From Chryseobacterium pennipullorum (GTDB lineage: Bacteria; Bacteroidota; Bacteroidia; Flavobacteriales; Weeksellaceae), in contig NZ_QNVV01000007.1 of assembly GCF_003384725.1 (NCBI RefSeq), forward strand, positions 1 to 64,000: a stretch of 64,000 bases of DNA, written 5' to 3'. A program made the translations under genes and the position numbers. How positions within the stretch are numbered: position 1 is the stretch's first letter; each line of letters opens with the position of its first letter. Of the stretch, positions 14,890-23,164 are shown one piece after another. Below the pieces are notes generated by a model that saw only the letters and a list, made by a program, of their open reading frames with translations, had not been told where the DNA came from and ran no database searches.

Positions 14890-15528
14890 ATGAGAAAAGT
14901 GTACAAAAACATTTTTGGAGAGATCATCTCCAAAAGTAAAGCCGTGAAGCTGGATGAATATCATCTTTATTATTATGAGGAAGAATCCGATCTGTTAAAG
15001 GAGGTTGAGTTTATTAATGAAGACAGCATATACAATATCAATTATTTTCTGAGTGATGGTGAGGATGAAAATCAGGTTATCAGTTATCTGAAGAAAAAAT
15101 GTGATTTTTTTGATATCGAAAAAAGAGAGCTGGCAGGCGGATATATTATATCTGTCAACAAACTTTATTCGCTGTCTGTGGATGATCAGCCTCTGGTATC
15201 AACAACAGTTTTCAAAGCTGATGATTCTGAAAATTTCATCTGCTCGCAGGTTCTGGATAATGAAACCCAACAGCCTCAGTTTGAAAGAACCGTCAAATGC
15301 TGGTATACCAAAGATGCAAACGGGGACACCTATGCAGCCATAGAATGCAGCTATCAGGAAGATGGAAAACTGGAAATGGCTGTTTACAAGGCTTCTGATC
15401 CTGATGATGAGCAGAACTGGGAACATTATGACTACGATAGCTTCAAAGATCTCCAAAAGCAGATAGATGCAGACATCAGTTACTATAAAACTGCCACCTT
15501 ACTTCCCAAAGAAGCCTATCAAAAGTAA
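14890..15528 (+). CDS. Hypothetical protein, acidic, 212 aa
   Basis: There is no signal peptide, membrane segment or domain that I recognise. The protein is rich in Asp, Glu and Tyr (KLDEYHLYYYEEESD near residues 20-34) and alternates strand-like segments with loops, as in small immunity or SUKH-like proteins, but no family motif is clear. It starts MRKVYKNIFGEIISKSKAV and has its own predicted promoter. Codon use resembles the neighbours. Function is unknown. Confidence 0.7.
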   Translation: MRKVYKNIFGEIISKSKAVKLDEYHLYYYEEESDLLKEVEFINEDSIYNINYFLSDGEDENQVISYLKKKCDFFDIEKRELAGGYIISVNKLYSLSVDDQPLVSTTVFKADDSENFICSQVLDNETQQPQFERTVKCWYTKDANGDTYAAIECSYQEDGKLEMAVYKASDPDDEQNWEHYDYDSFKDLQKQIDADISYYKTATLLPKEAYQK

Positions 15529-15571
15529 AGCTTTTGTACAGGTTGCTATAGGAACCCGAGCATAAAGCAAT

Positions 15572-15606
15572 GCATCCAAGGTAGAAGTATAGCCCTGGTT
15601 GGATGC
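15572..15606. repeat. Hairpin in the gap
   Basis: GCATCCAA and TTGGATGC are exact reverse complements 19 bases apart. No T run follows, so it is not an obvious terminator. Confidence 0.35.
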
Positions 15607-15655
15607 CAGAAGCAAATAAGATATTTATCTTCAGCTATCGGAATCGTATTGACAC

Positions 15656-15688
15656 AAAAAAGAGAAACCGAAATGGCTTCTCTTTTTT
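15656..15688. terminator. Bidirectional terminator
   Basis: AAAAAAGAGAA pairs with TTCTCTTTTTT around an 11-base loop. It could end transcripts from 14890 on the plus strand or from the small minus-strand candidate. Confidence 0.65.
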
Positions 15689-15877
15689 ATTGACCTATTA
15701 CACTAGTTCTCAAATCAGACCGGGAGCAATTTTAGGATCAGGTACAAAAGTTGCTGAGAAACGAAATTTTTTCCTGTTATTATACTTTTGCCTTGAAATC
15801 AAAGATTCGACGGAGTCAAACAGGCTATCATAAGAGCTGCAGCCAATGGCATTCCCACCTGATATTCTATTTTTAAA

Positions 15878-16075
15878 TCACTGGGCCACGGTATCCGTCC
15901 CAGGTCTCCCCTCCTGAACGTCGATTTCCCAGGTATTTCCTGACTTCTGAATAATATCCGGTGTATTTTCCCAGGGCTGCCCTGACGAAATACTATGATC
16001 TGTGATAACGATCCGTAGATTACGAACTCCCTCCATCATGTGAAGAAGAAATCTGTTGTGTTGTTTTGTTGGCAT
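15878..16075 (-). CDS. Candidate small protein, 65 aa
   Basis: The frame starts MPTKQHNRFLLHMMEGVRN and ends GRPGTDTVAQ. A minus-strand TAATTTTG box at 16133-16140 could drive it with a leader of about 55 bases. It has no signal peptide or known domain, and an overlapping 63-codon minus-strand frame exists. It may be a real small gene or a chance frame. Confidence 0.25.
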   Translation of the reverse strand: MPTKQHNRFLLHMMEGVRNLRIVITDHSISSGQPWENTPDIIQKSGNTWEIDVQEGRPGTDTVAQ

Positions 16076-16285
16076 GATATGATGATTTAGTGATTTGTAT
16101 GAAATACCTGACAGGACCCTCCCCTCTCATGTCAAAATTAGGGAGAAATAATATGGGGTCATAGCGTATAAATACGGCGTTTGAAGAACAGGAGTTTCTA
16201 CCTAACCACAAAGAAACCCGGCTTTTACATCTGTTTTTTTCTTATCTTAGAAACAATGTAACACAACAGTTCCATTAGCTGTCTT

Positions 16286-17539
16286 ATGATAAAAAAGAAT
16301 ATGAAAAGAATCTTTGCATTGAGTATTATATATATGGCTTTTACTTCATGCCATCCCATGAAAACAGTCCGGAATACACATCAGAAGGCCGTTGATTCTT
16401 TACATACTGAAATTGATAAAATATCCCGTCAGGGGTTATTCAACGGATTTGCTGTTTCTATTGTTGATGAAAAAGGCACCCTGTATGAGGAGGGATTTGG
16501 ATTTTCAAATGTGGCAGAAAAGAAGCCGTACACCCAGCAAACCGTTCAGAATATAGCTTCCGTTTCCAAGACCTTTGTAGGAATTGCCTTACTGAAGGCA
16601 CAGGAGCTTGGAAAGCTGAATTTAAATGATCCTATCCAGAAGTATCTGCCTTTTACCATCAAAAATCCTGATTTCCCGGAAACCGCTATTACCATCCGCC
16701 AGCTGGCTACCCATACCTCTTCTATTCTTGATAATGAATTTTATCTGACTAAAACCTACTTTCTTAAATCCGGTCAGAAACTGAATAATATGAAGCTTAC
16801 GTTTGATGATGAGCAGGTCTTCAATCCTTCCGATTCTATATTCTCTATGGCAACTTATTTGGAAAATGTATTATCTGAAAAAGGAAAATGGAACAAAAGC
16901 AGCTTTTCACATCACAAACCCGGAACAATCTATGAATATTCTAACACGGGAACCGCTTTGGCAGCCTTTGTGGTTGAGAGAGCTACCGGTAAAAGCTTTA
17001 ACGAATTCACTAAAGAACATATTCTGAAACCTTTACAGATGAATAATTCCGGATGGAATTTTAATGAGATAAAGTTCTCCCAATTTTCGAGGTTGTATGA
17101 AAATCCTTCTACCCCTCTGCCCTACTATCAGTCTGCTACCTATCCGGATGGAGGTTTTATGACCAACATCAGCGATCTGAGTACCTATTTAACCGAGCTA
17201 ATCAAAGGTTACAACGGTAAAGGAACAATTCTGTCCCCGAAAAGTTATCAGGAGTATTTTAAGCCACAGCTTACGGCTTCCCATTTCACAGAGAGGAATG
17301 ATAAAAACCCGTACAGTGAATCTTATAATGTGGGAATATTCATGGGATTCGGTTATACGGGGTATATAGGCCATACAGGAGGCGATCCCGGCGTGATGTC
17401 CATGATGTTTTTTGATCCCAAAAATAACCTCGGAAGAATCATGATCTTCAACACCAATTTTTCCGATAAAAAAGGAAATGATGCTTTTTACGGGATATGG
17501 AATGTGTTGGAGAAATATCAAAGTCAATTCAACAAATAA
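16286..17539 (+). CDS. Serine hydrolase, beta-lactamase-related lipoprotein
   Basis: 417 aa. The lipoprotein-type signal could start at the first ATG or at the second (16301, MKRIFALSIIYMAFTSC); the Cys is at residue 22 of the longer form. Class C beta-lactamase/PBP-like motifs are present: SVSK (92-95) with the nucleophile Ser, YSN in YEYSNTG, and HTGGDPG in place of KTG near the C terminus. Such proteins include esterases, D-amino-acid peptidases and LACTB-like enzymes, and most do not give beta-lactam resistance. The enzyme is expected at the outer or inner membrane facing the periplasm. It is a single gene, closed by a terminator. Confidence 0.85.
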   Translation: MIKKNMKRIFALSIIYMAFTSCHPMKTVRNTHQKAVDSLHTEIDKISRQGLFNGFAVSIVDEKGTLYEEGFGFSNVAEKKPYTQQTVQNIASVSKTFVGIALLKAQELGKLNLNDPIQKYLPFTIKNPDFPETAITIRQLATHTSSILDNEFYLTKTYFLKSGQKLNNMKLTFDDEQVFNPSDSIFSMATYLENVLSEKGKWNKSSFSHHKPGTIYEYSNTGTALAAFVVERATGKSFNEFTKEHILKPLQMNNSGWNFNEIKFSQFSRLYENPSTPLPYYQSATYPDGGFMTNISDLSTYLTELIKGYNGKGTILSPKSYQEYFKPQLTASHFTERNDKNPYSESYNVGIFMGFGYTGYIGHTGGDPGVMSMMFFDPKNNLGRIMIFNTNFSDKKGNDAFYGIWNVLEKYQSQFNK

Positions 17540-17586
17540 ATGTGCAATCTCACTGCATTACTTTAATTTAAGATAATCTTAAAATA

Positions 17587-17613
17587 AAAAGAGAAGCGGT
17601 CAGCTTCTCTTTT
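17587..17613. terminator. Bidirectional terminator
   Basis: AAAAGAGAAGC, loop GGTCA, GCTTCTCTTTT: an exact 11-bp stem between convergent genes ending at 17539 and 17620. Confidence 0.8.
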
Positions 17614-17619
17614 GTTATG

Positions 17620-19290
17620 TTATCCAAACTTTTTCTTTCTCAACCAGAAGAACAATCCTCCGATCAAACCGATAATGACCAGCGGAAGTAATAAATTCAG
17701 CCATTGCCAGTTGGTTTTCTCTTCGGTGATTCTTTGTCTGTCCAGCAGTCTTTCTTCTATATTCCTGTTTCTCAGCTCCATCAGGTTGCTGTCATCCAGC
17801 AGGTAGTCTAATGCATTCCTCAGGAACTGTTCGTTTCCGAACTGCTCATTGGTCAGCAGATCCACCCCTAAAGGAAGCGGCTTCCCTTTGATCACTTTAT
17901 TTCTTCCTACATCTCCATCTGCAATCACGATCATTTTATTGTCCGGGCTTGATGTTTTGAAGCCAGGATAAGATTGTCTTTCAATTCTTGAGGCATAGGC
18001 AGAATTAAATTTTCCTTCCAATGCTACAGCGAAGATCTTCGGTGTACTTGGTTTTTCCATTTGTCCAAGACTGTCTACGCTTGCAACCTCTTTTAAATCT
18101 ACATAGTTCGGAACCTGTTTCAGTAACGTTCTTTCACTGGATTCGAAAAGAACTTTTGTTTTGATATTCTTTCTTCCTCCTAAGGTATCAATGGAAGTTG
18201 GGAATTCAAACTTTACAGGGTTAATATTTTTGGTGATTGGATTATTATTTTCTGCAATTCCAAGGGGAAAATACGGCCAAGGTAAACTTGTGTACTGAGG
18301 GTTTCCACTCACCTCTCCTGTCACCAGTCTTAACAGAGCAAACTTCTTAACATCTTTTACCAAAGCAGGATTGATTCTCAGACCGTAGTTGAAAAAGAAG
18401 TCGGTCATATTGATATCAACCGGGAAAGGCATTATCTTTTTAGACCTTGTAAGGGTGTCCATTTCAGCGTTTACAGCATCGATCATCCAAAGTGTCTTTC
18501 CACCGTTCATAATATACTGGTCGAGGATCACCTTTTCATTATCAGTAAATGCTTTTCTCGGCTTTGCAATCACCAGCGCACTCATCTGTTTCAGCAGCGG
18601 AACATCTTCTATTGAAAGTTCCGTCTGGTTTTTAGGAATGATGGGTCCTGCATCATAATTCTCCATCGCCAACTGTACAAACCCCTGGAATTCATCCGGG
18701 CTCAGCTCATCCTGATTCACTAATATTCCTACTTTCTTTCTCTTATCGGCTGCTATATTTTTGATATTGGAAACCAGGCTATACTCCAGACCTTCAATAG
18801 ATCTTGTAAGCTGCTGATCAGCATCAATACCCGCCTGCTGTACCACCAGAGGAATAGAGACACCATCATTATCATATTTGATAACGGCGTAAGGGAAAAG
18901 GGTGATCTGTGAGATCTTACCATCTTTAACATCCGGCAGGATCGATGGCTGCATCCCCATAGACATCAGGGTATCCTGAGACATTTTAGTCTTAATAGGA
19001 TCAATGAATTTAAAATCAATTTTCGGATTGATTTTTCTGAACTCTTCCAGCATAAATTTGGTTTCACTCTGGAGCTGCTTAAAGCTTGCCGGAAAATCCC
19101 CTTCCAGATAAACGTCCACCGTCATCGGTTTTTTAACAGATTCCAGTACTTTTACCGTGCTGTCAGAAAGAGTATATCTTTTTTCTTTTGTTAAGTCTAA
19201 TCTGATTCCCGAATACACCAGGATAACAACCAAAGGAATGATCACAAATAAGAAAATTCCCAGTGGAGATTTAGCATTAATCTTCTTCAT
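17620..19290 (-). CDS. gldG: Gliding motility ABC transporter auxiliary protein GldG
   Basis: 556 aa. An N-terminal membrane anchor (residues 8-28) is followed by the RYTLSDSTVKVLESVKKPMTVDVYLEGDFP segment of the ABC-type uncharacterised auxiliary domain, a GldG/DUF4350-like middle with DQYIMNGGKTLWMIDAVNAE, and a C-terminal membrane helix followed by RKKKFG. In Flavobacterium, GldA, GldF and GldG are needed for gliding and support T9SS-linked motility in some species. It starts 4 bases after gldF. The GldA ATPase is not adjacent, as in many flavobacteria. Confidence 0.92.
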   Translation of the reverse strand: MKKINAKSPLGIFLFVIIPLVVILVYSGIRLDLTKEKRYTLSDSTVKVLESVKKPMTVDVYLEGDFPASFKQLQSETKFMLEEFRKINPKIDFKFIDPIKTKMSQDTLMSMGMQPSILPDVKDGKISQITLFPYAVIKYDNDGVSIPLVVQQAGIDADQQLTRSIEGLEYSLVSNIKNIAADKRKKVGILVNQDELSPDEFQGFVQLAMENYDAGPIIPKNQTELSIEDVPLLKQMSALVIAKPRKAFTDNEKVILDQYIMNGGKTLWMIDAVNAEMDTLTRSKKIMPFPVDINMTDFFFNYGLRINPALVKDVKKFALLRLVTGEVSGNPQYTSLPWPYFPLGIAENNNPITKNINPVKFEFPTSIDTLGGRKNIKTKVLFESSERTLLKQVPNYVDLKEVASVDSLGQMEKPSTPKIFAVALEGKFNSAYASRIERQSYPGFKTSSPDNKMIVIADGDVGRNKVIKGKPLPLGVDLLTNEQFGNEQFLRNALDYLLDDSNLMELRNRNIEERLLDRQRITEEKTNWQWLNLLLPLVIIGLIGGLFFWLRKKKFG

Positions 19291-19294
19291 AATT

Positions 19295-20023
19295 CTACTT
19301 CTTTTTGTTAATAAAGTGATTCGACAATACTAATGATGCACCAATAACCAGGATAAAATAAGCAACATCTTTAAAATCAATAAGCCCTCTCGTAAATCCG
19401 AGGAAATGCTGATAGAAGCCTATATTCTGAAGAATGAAATCCGCTCCCCCCAGGAGTTTGTAACTGGCCAGCTGCTCGATTCCGAAATACATAATAAAGC
19501 ATAGAAAGACTCCTAATAAGTAAGCCATGATCTGGTTTTGTGACAATGAAGAGGCCAGTATTCCAACCCCCGCAAAAGCAGCAATTAAAATGATTAATCC
19601 TATATAACTGCCAAACGTCATCCCAAGATCAATATTCCCTTCCGGAACGCCTAAAACATAAACGGTATAAAGATAAATCAGGGAAGGAATCAAACACAAA
19701 ATCCCGACAATCCAAACGGAAAGAAATTTCCCAATGACAAGATCGGAAACTTTTAACGGCTGTGAAAAAAGCCAGTTTAAGGTTCCTGTCTGCTGCTCCT
19801 CCGCAAAAGTTTTCATAGAAAGTGCCGGAATAATAAACATCAGCAACCAGGGTACGAGTACGAAATAGCTTTGTAAAGATGCCATTCCGATTTCAAAAAT
19901 ATTAGAATCGTTCTCGAAAAAGAACAGAAAAAGAGTTGCGATCAAACTGAATGCAGCAATGATAACCCACGCGCTCCAGTTTCCGAAATAACTCCAAAGT
20001 TCTTTCTTTAAAATTGCAATCAT
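19295..20023 (-). CDS. gldF: Gliding motility ABC transporter permease GldF
   Basis: 242 aa, six membrane segments. The opening MIAILKKELWSYFGNWSAW and the FAEEQQTGTLNWLFSQPLKVSDLVIGKF segment near residues 71-100 are the hallmarks of ABC-2 permeases of the GldF/NosY group. It would form the membrane part of the GldAFG complex with the adjacent GldG. It is read in the same direction as hemJ, 59 bases upstream, and may be co-transcribed with it. Confidence 0.92.
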   Translation of the reverse strand: MIAILKKELWSYFGNWSAWVIIAAFSLIATLFLFFFENDSNIFEIGMASLQSYFVLVPWLLMFIIPALSMKTFAEEQQTGTLNWLFSQPLKVSDLVIGKFLSVWIVGILCLIPSLIYLYTVYVLGVPEGNIDLGMTFGSYIGLIILIAAFAGVGILASSLSQNQIMAYLLGVFLCFIMYFGIEQLASYKLLGGADFILQNIGFYQHFLGFTRGLIDFKDVAYFILVIGASLVLSNHFINKKK

Positions 20024-20082
20024 AGTTTTTTTGTAAAAATGTAAAAAGCGTCAATACCTCAGAGGGTCATAACACTCAACAA

Positions 20083-20634
20083 TTATTTGTTTTTTTTATT
20101 TCTATTAACGAGTTTTACGGTCATCATAATCAGAAATACTAGAACGAAAAATCCTGCAATTAATTGCCACCAATAGGTAATGACCATTGTTTTTAAGATA
20201 ACGGTAAATACAACCAGAAACAGAATGAAGGTCGCAATCTCGTTCGCCTGTCTTAGTTTGATATTGGCCGTCGGTAAGGTATTTCCATGTAAAGCTTTCA
20301 GCTGAAGGACCTTCTTCCAGCACCAGTAATGATAAACAGCAAGCCCTATAAGGAATGTAAGCTTCAAATGGAACCACCCCATTTTCATCAGCCCTGTATT
20401 TAAAAAAATCATGACCAATCCGCATACGGCCATAATAACCCCTGCCGGAACGGTGATGATATTCCACAGCCTCCGTGCCATGAAGGTATACTGCTCCCTG
20501 AGAATTTTCTTTTTTTCTTCCGGAAATTCATCGGTATCTTTATAATAAACAAATAGTCTCACGAGATAGAAAATTCCCGCGAAGTAGCTTACCATAAAAA
20601 TAATGTGCAGTGCTTTGATTATTGTATAAAGCAT
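20083..20634 (-). CDS. hemJ: Protoporphyrinogen IX oxidase HemJ-like membrane protein
   Basis: 183 aa, five membrane segments. The start MLYTIIKALHIIFMVSYFAGIFYL has the conserved His at position 10 and the LVRLFVYY segment of HemJ (UPF0093). The conserved Lys of the WFHLKL motif is at residue 91. HemJ oxidises protoporphyrinogen IX in heme synthesis in bacteria that lack HemG and HemY. CopD-family names are also used for such proteins, but the short length and the H10/K91 pattern favour HemJ. It may be the first gene of a hemJ-gldF-gldG transcript. Confidence 0.75.
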   Translation of the reverse strand: MLYTIIKALHIIFMVSYFAGIFYLVRLFVYYKDTDEFPEEKKKILREQYTFMARRLWNIITVPAGVIMAVCGLVMIFLNTGLMKMGWFHLKLTFLIGLAVYHYWCWKKVLQLKALHGNTLPTANIKLRQANEIATFILFLVVFTVILKTMVITYWWQLIAGFFVLVFLIMMTVKLVNRNKKNK

Positions 20635-20736
20635 TCAGAAAAAATTAAAAGCAAAGATAAGCTTATTATATAATTGTTAAAAATAATTTTCTTTTGATCA
20701 GGAAAATATAATGAATTTCAATGTATATAAAAAAAT

Positions 20737-20774
20737 AGTTCGGCTCGGGGCAGCAAAGCTGCCCGAGCCGAACT
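20737..20774. terminator. Strong GC-rich terminator of kbl
   Basis: AGTTCGGCTCGGGGCAGC, loop AAA, GCTGCCCGAGCCGAACT: 17 paired bases with one bulged G. On the minus strand it is followed by TATTTTTTTA. It is far more GC-rich than the surrounding DNA. Confidence 0.85.
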
Positions 20775-20807
20775 TTATATTTTCATTGTCGTCGATCAAC
20801 GTAGTTA

Positions 20808-22004
20808 CTAAGAGATCACTCCCAATTCCTTTCCTACTTTTTCAAAAGCAGCAATCGCTTTGTCAAGATGTTCTTTGGTATGAGCTGCCGAAAGCTGTAC
20901 TCTGATTCTGGCTTTTCCTTTCGGTACAACAGGATAGAAGAATCCAATCACATAGATCCCTTCATCCATAAGCTTTTCAGCCATTTTCTGGGAAAGCGGG
21001 GCATCGTAAAGCATAACGGGAACAATCGCTGCATCACCATCCGGAATATCGAAGCCTTTTGCCTTCATTTCTGTTCTGAAATAGTCTGCATTTTCCATTA
21101 CTTTATCACGAAGGCTTGTGTCGTCAGAGATCATATCCAGCACCTTCAGAGCAGCCCCTACGATTCCTGGCGCTAATGAATTCGAGAATAAGTATGGTCT
21201 TGAACGCTGTCTCAGCATATCAATGATTTCTTTTTTACCGGAAGTAAATCCTCCCAATGCACCTCCTAAAGCTTTTCCTAATGTAGATGTAATAATATCT
21301 ACCCTTCCCATTACTTCATTGGCTTCATGGGTTCCACGGCCGGTTTTCCCAATAAATCCTGTGGCATGAGAATCATCCACCATAACAAGGGCGTTGTATT
21401 GATCAGCAAGGTCGCATAGTCCCTTAAGGTCGGCAACAATACCATCCATAGAGAACACTCCATCCGTTACGATAATTTTGAAACGGTGGTTCTTTTCAGA
21501 AGCAGCAATCAGCTGAGCTTCCAGATCTGCCATATCATTATTCTTATACCTGTATCTTGCAGCTTTACAAAGACGAACTCCGTCGATGATAGAAGCATGA
21601 TTCAGCTCATCAGAAATGATCGCATCTTCTTCTGTAAATAACGGTTCGAAAACACCTCCGTTTGCATCAAAAGCAGCGGCATAAAGAATCGTATCTTCAA
21701 GACCTAAGAAATCTGCAATCTTTTTCTCCAGATCTTTATGAATATCCTGTGTTCCACAGATAAAACGTACCGAAGACATTCCGTATCCATGGGATTCTAT
21801 CATATCCTGGGAAGCTTTCATCACTTCAGGATGGTTGGATAATCCCAGATAATTGTTTGCACAGAAGTTCAGAAGCTTTTTTCCATTGGCCTCTATTTCT
21901 GCACTCTGCTGAGAAGTGATGATTCTTTCTCTTTTGTAAAGTCCGTCATTCTCAATATTTTGAAGTTCATTCTGTAAATGCTGAAGGTATTTTTCAGAGA
22001 TCAT
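20808..22004 (-). CDS. kbl: Glycine C-acetyltransferase (2-amino-3-ketobutyrate CoA ligase)
   Basis: 398 aa, the full length of Kbl. It is a fold-type I PLP enzyme of the alpha-oxoamine synthase family: [16 protein letters not shown] near residues 45-60, [20 protein letters not shown] with the PLP-contacting Asp and His, and the PLP Lys in [14 protein letters not shown]. It splits 2-amino-3-oxobutyrate with CoA into glycine and acetyl-CoA, the second step of threonine breakdown. The threonine dehydrogenase gene is not adjacent. Confusion with 8-amino-7-oxononanoate synthase (BioF) is unlikely because no biotin genes are nearby and the N-terminal motifs are Kbl-like. Confidence 0.92.
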   Translation of the reverse strand: MISEKYLQHLQNELQNIENDGLYKRERIITSQQSAEIEANGKKLLNFCANNYLGLSNHPEVMKASQDMIESHGYGMSSVRFICGTQDIHKDLEKKIADFLGLEDTILYAAAFDANGGVFEPLFTEEDAIISDELNHASIIDGVRLCKAARYRYKNNDMADLEAQLIAASEKNHRFKIIVTDGVFSMDGIVADLKGLCDLADQYNALVMVDDSHATGFIGKTGRGTHEANEVMGRVDIITSTLGKALGGALGGFTSGKKEIIDMLRQRSRPYLFSNSLAPGIVGAALKVLDMISDDTSLRDKVMENADYFRTEMKAKGFDIPDGDAAIVPVMLYDAPLSQKMAEKLMDEGIYVIGFFYPVVPKGKARIRVQLSAAHTKEHLDKAIAAFEKVGKELGVIS

Positions 22005-22105
22005 TTTTAGTAATTTTTTAGATGTGCTAATTTACTAAAAAGGCCGTAAAATAAAACCCATTATCCGTATAATTCTAAAAAATTGATTCACTTTTAACAC
22101 TGTTA

Positions 22106-22128
22106 GTCTATAAATTTAGTAGGATAAT
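22106..22128 (+). promoter_or_regulatory. GTCTA-N9-TAGGATAAT motif, copy upstream of the cupin gene
   Basis: The same 14 fixed bases and spacing as at 13731-13753. It ends 3 bases before the -7 box, a position suited to control of transcription. Confidence 0.45.
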
Positions 22129-22131
22129 ATT

Positions 22132-22139
22132 TATATTTG
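22132..22139 (+). promoter_or_regulatory. Predicted -7 box of the cupin gene
   Basis: TATATTTG matches TAnnTTTG, 16 bases before the ATG at 22156. Confidence 0.45.
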
Positions 22140-22155
22140 TTTAAAATTTCAACGT

Positions 22156-23034
22156 ATGATATTAGAACCGATAGAAAAAATAAAGAAAATAAGTTCAGAA
22201 AACTTCATCCGAAGCCATATGAAACCAAGGCTTCCTATCATTCTTGAAAATTTTGCAGATCCTGAAAGCCCGGCCTTTGAAAAATGGAACTATAATTATT
22301 TCAGGCAGATTGCAGGAGATCATATCGTAAACATCTATGGAAGTGAGCTCGAATCACTGAACAGGGTGGCCAGCCCTCCTATTGCACAAACCACTTTTTC
22401 AGAATATCTCGACCTTATAGAATCCAGACCTACCGAGCACAGGCTCTTTTTATTCAATCTCCTGAGCATAAAGCCAGATCTGAAGAAAGATATCTCCTAC
22501 AATGATCTTACCGGTGGCAGAATACTGAAGTGGCTCCCGTTTATGTTTTTTGGCGGACAGGGCTCTGTGACCAGAAATCATATTGATATCGATATGTCTC
22601 ATGTCTTCATCACCCAGTTCCAGGGCATAAAGAGAATCTGGCTTTTTCCCCGCGAGCAGTCTGATCTTCTGTATAAGTTGCCCTACAACTTCCACAGTTT
22701 GGCAGATATTAAGAACCCGGACTATACTGAATTCCCGGGCCTCCTTTATGTACAGGGCTACGAGGCTGTTTTACATCCGGGTGAAACTCTTTATATCCCT
22801 TCAGGCTGGTGGCATTATATACAATACGAAACTGAGGGCTACTCCGTCTCGGTAAGAGCACTTCCCGCAAGTCTCCTTGAAAAATGGAACGGATTTAAAA
22901 ATCTGGTGATTACCAAAAATTTTGATCAGATGATGCACCGTTTATTCAAGGAAACATGGTTTAACTATAAGGGAAAAAAAGCAAGATTGCGGGGATCAAG
23001 GGCAGCCCGAAAACACAGAAGCTTTCAAATCTGA
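22156..23034 (+). CDS. JmjC-like cupin protein, probable Fe(II)/2-oxoglutarate oxygenase
   Basis: 292 aa. The JmjC/cupin_8 metal triad is visible as H142 and D144 in NHIDID and H220 in IPSGWWHYI, with the WLFP and LHPGETLYIP strands between. Bacterial members hydroxylate protein or small-molecule targets; the C-terminal tail here is basic (KGKKARLRGSRAARKHR) and may bind nucleic acid or ribosomal protein. There is no signal peptide. It is divergent from kbl and carries a motif shared with the TauE/SafE gene. The substrate is unknown. Confidence 0.82.
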   Translation: MILEPIEKIKKISSENFIRSHMKPRLPIILENFADPESPAFEKWNYNYFRQIAGDHIVNIYGSELESLNRVASPPIAQTTFSEYLDLIESRPTEHRLFLFNLLSIKPDLKKDISYNDLTGGRILKWLPFMFFGGQGSVTRNHIDIDMSHVFITQFQGIKRIWLFPREQSDLLYKLPYNFHSLADIKNPDYTEFPGLLYVQGYEAVLHPGETLYIPSGWWHYIQYETEGYSVSVRALPASLLEKWNGFKNLVITKNFDQMMHRLFKETWFNYKGKKARLRGSRAARKHRSFQI

Positions 23035-23164
23035 AAGCCTCTTATACTGTATCACTTCACACATAATCACCATGGAATTACTATATGAAATATCTTCTGC
23101 GGAGCGTCCTTTTTATTTTTATTATCCGATTCTCTGAGCAGCAGGTAACGATTCTATCATCTCT

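Larger units (their letters stand above)
15529..16285. other. 757-bp gene-poor stretch
   Basis: The largest gap in the window. It holds a hairpin (15572-15606), a terminator (15656-15688) and one weak minus-strand gene candidate (15878-16075). A 76-codon plus-strand frame (15603-15833) runs straight through the terminator stem and is not supported. No tRNA, insertion sequence or recognisable gene remnant was found. Confidence 0.5.

Noticed and set aside
15603-15833. 76-codon plus-strand frame in the large gap
   Set aside because: It reads through a strong terminator stem and has no recognisable content.
16020-16211. 63-codon minus-strand frame overlapping the 65-residue candidate
   Set aside because: It lacks an ATG start and a domain and overlaps a somewhat better supported frame.
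16286-17539. True class C beta-lactamase resistance gene
   Set aside because: The third motif is HTG rather than KTG and the size and lipoprotein signal fit general serine hydrolases better.
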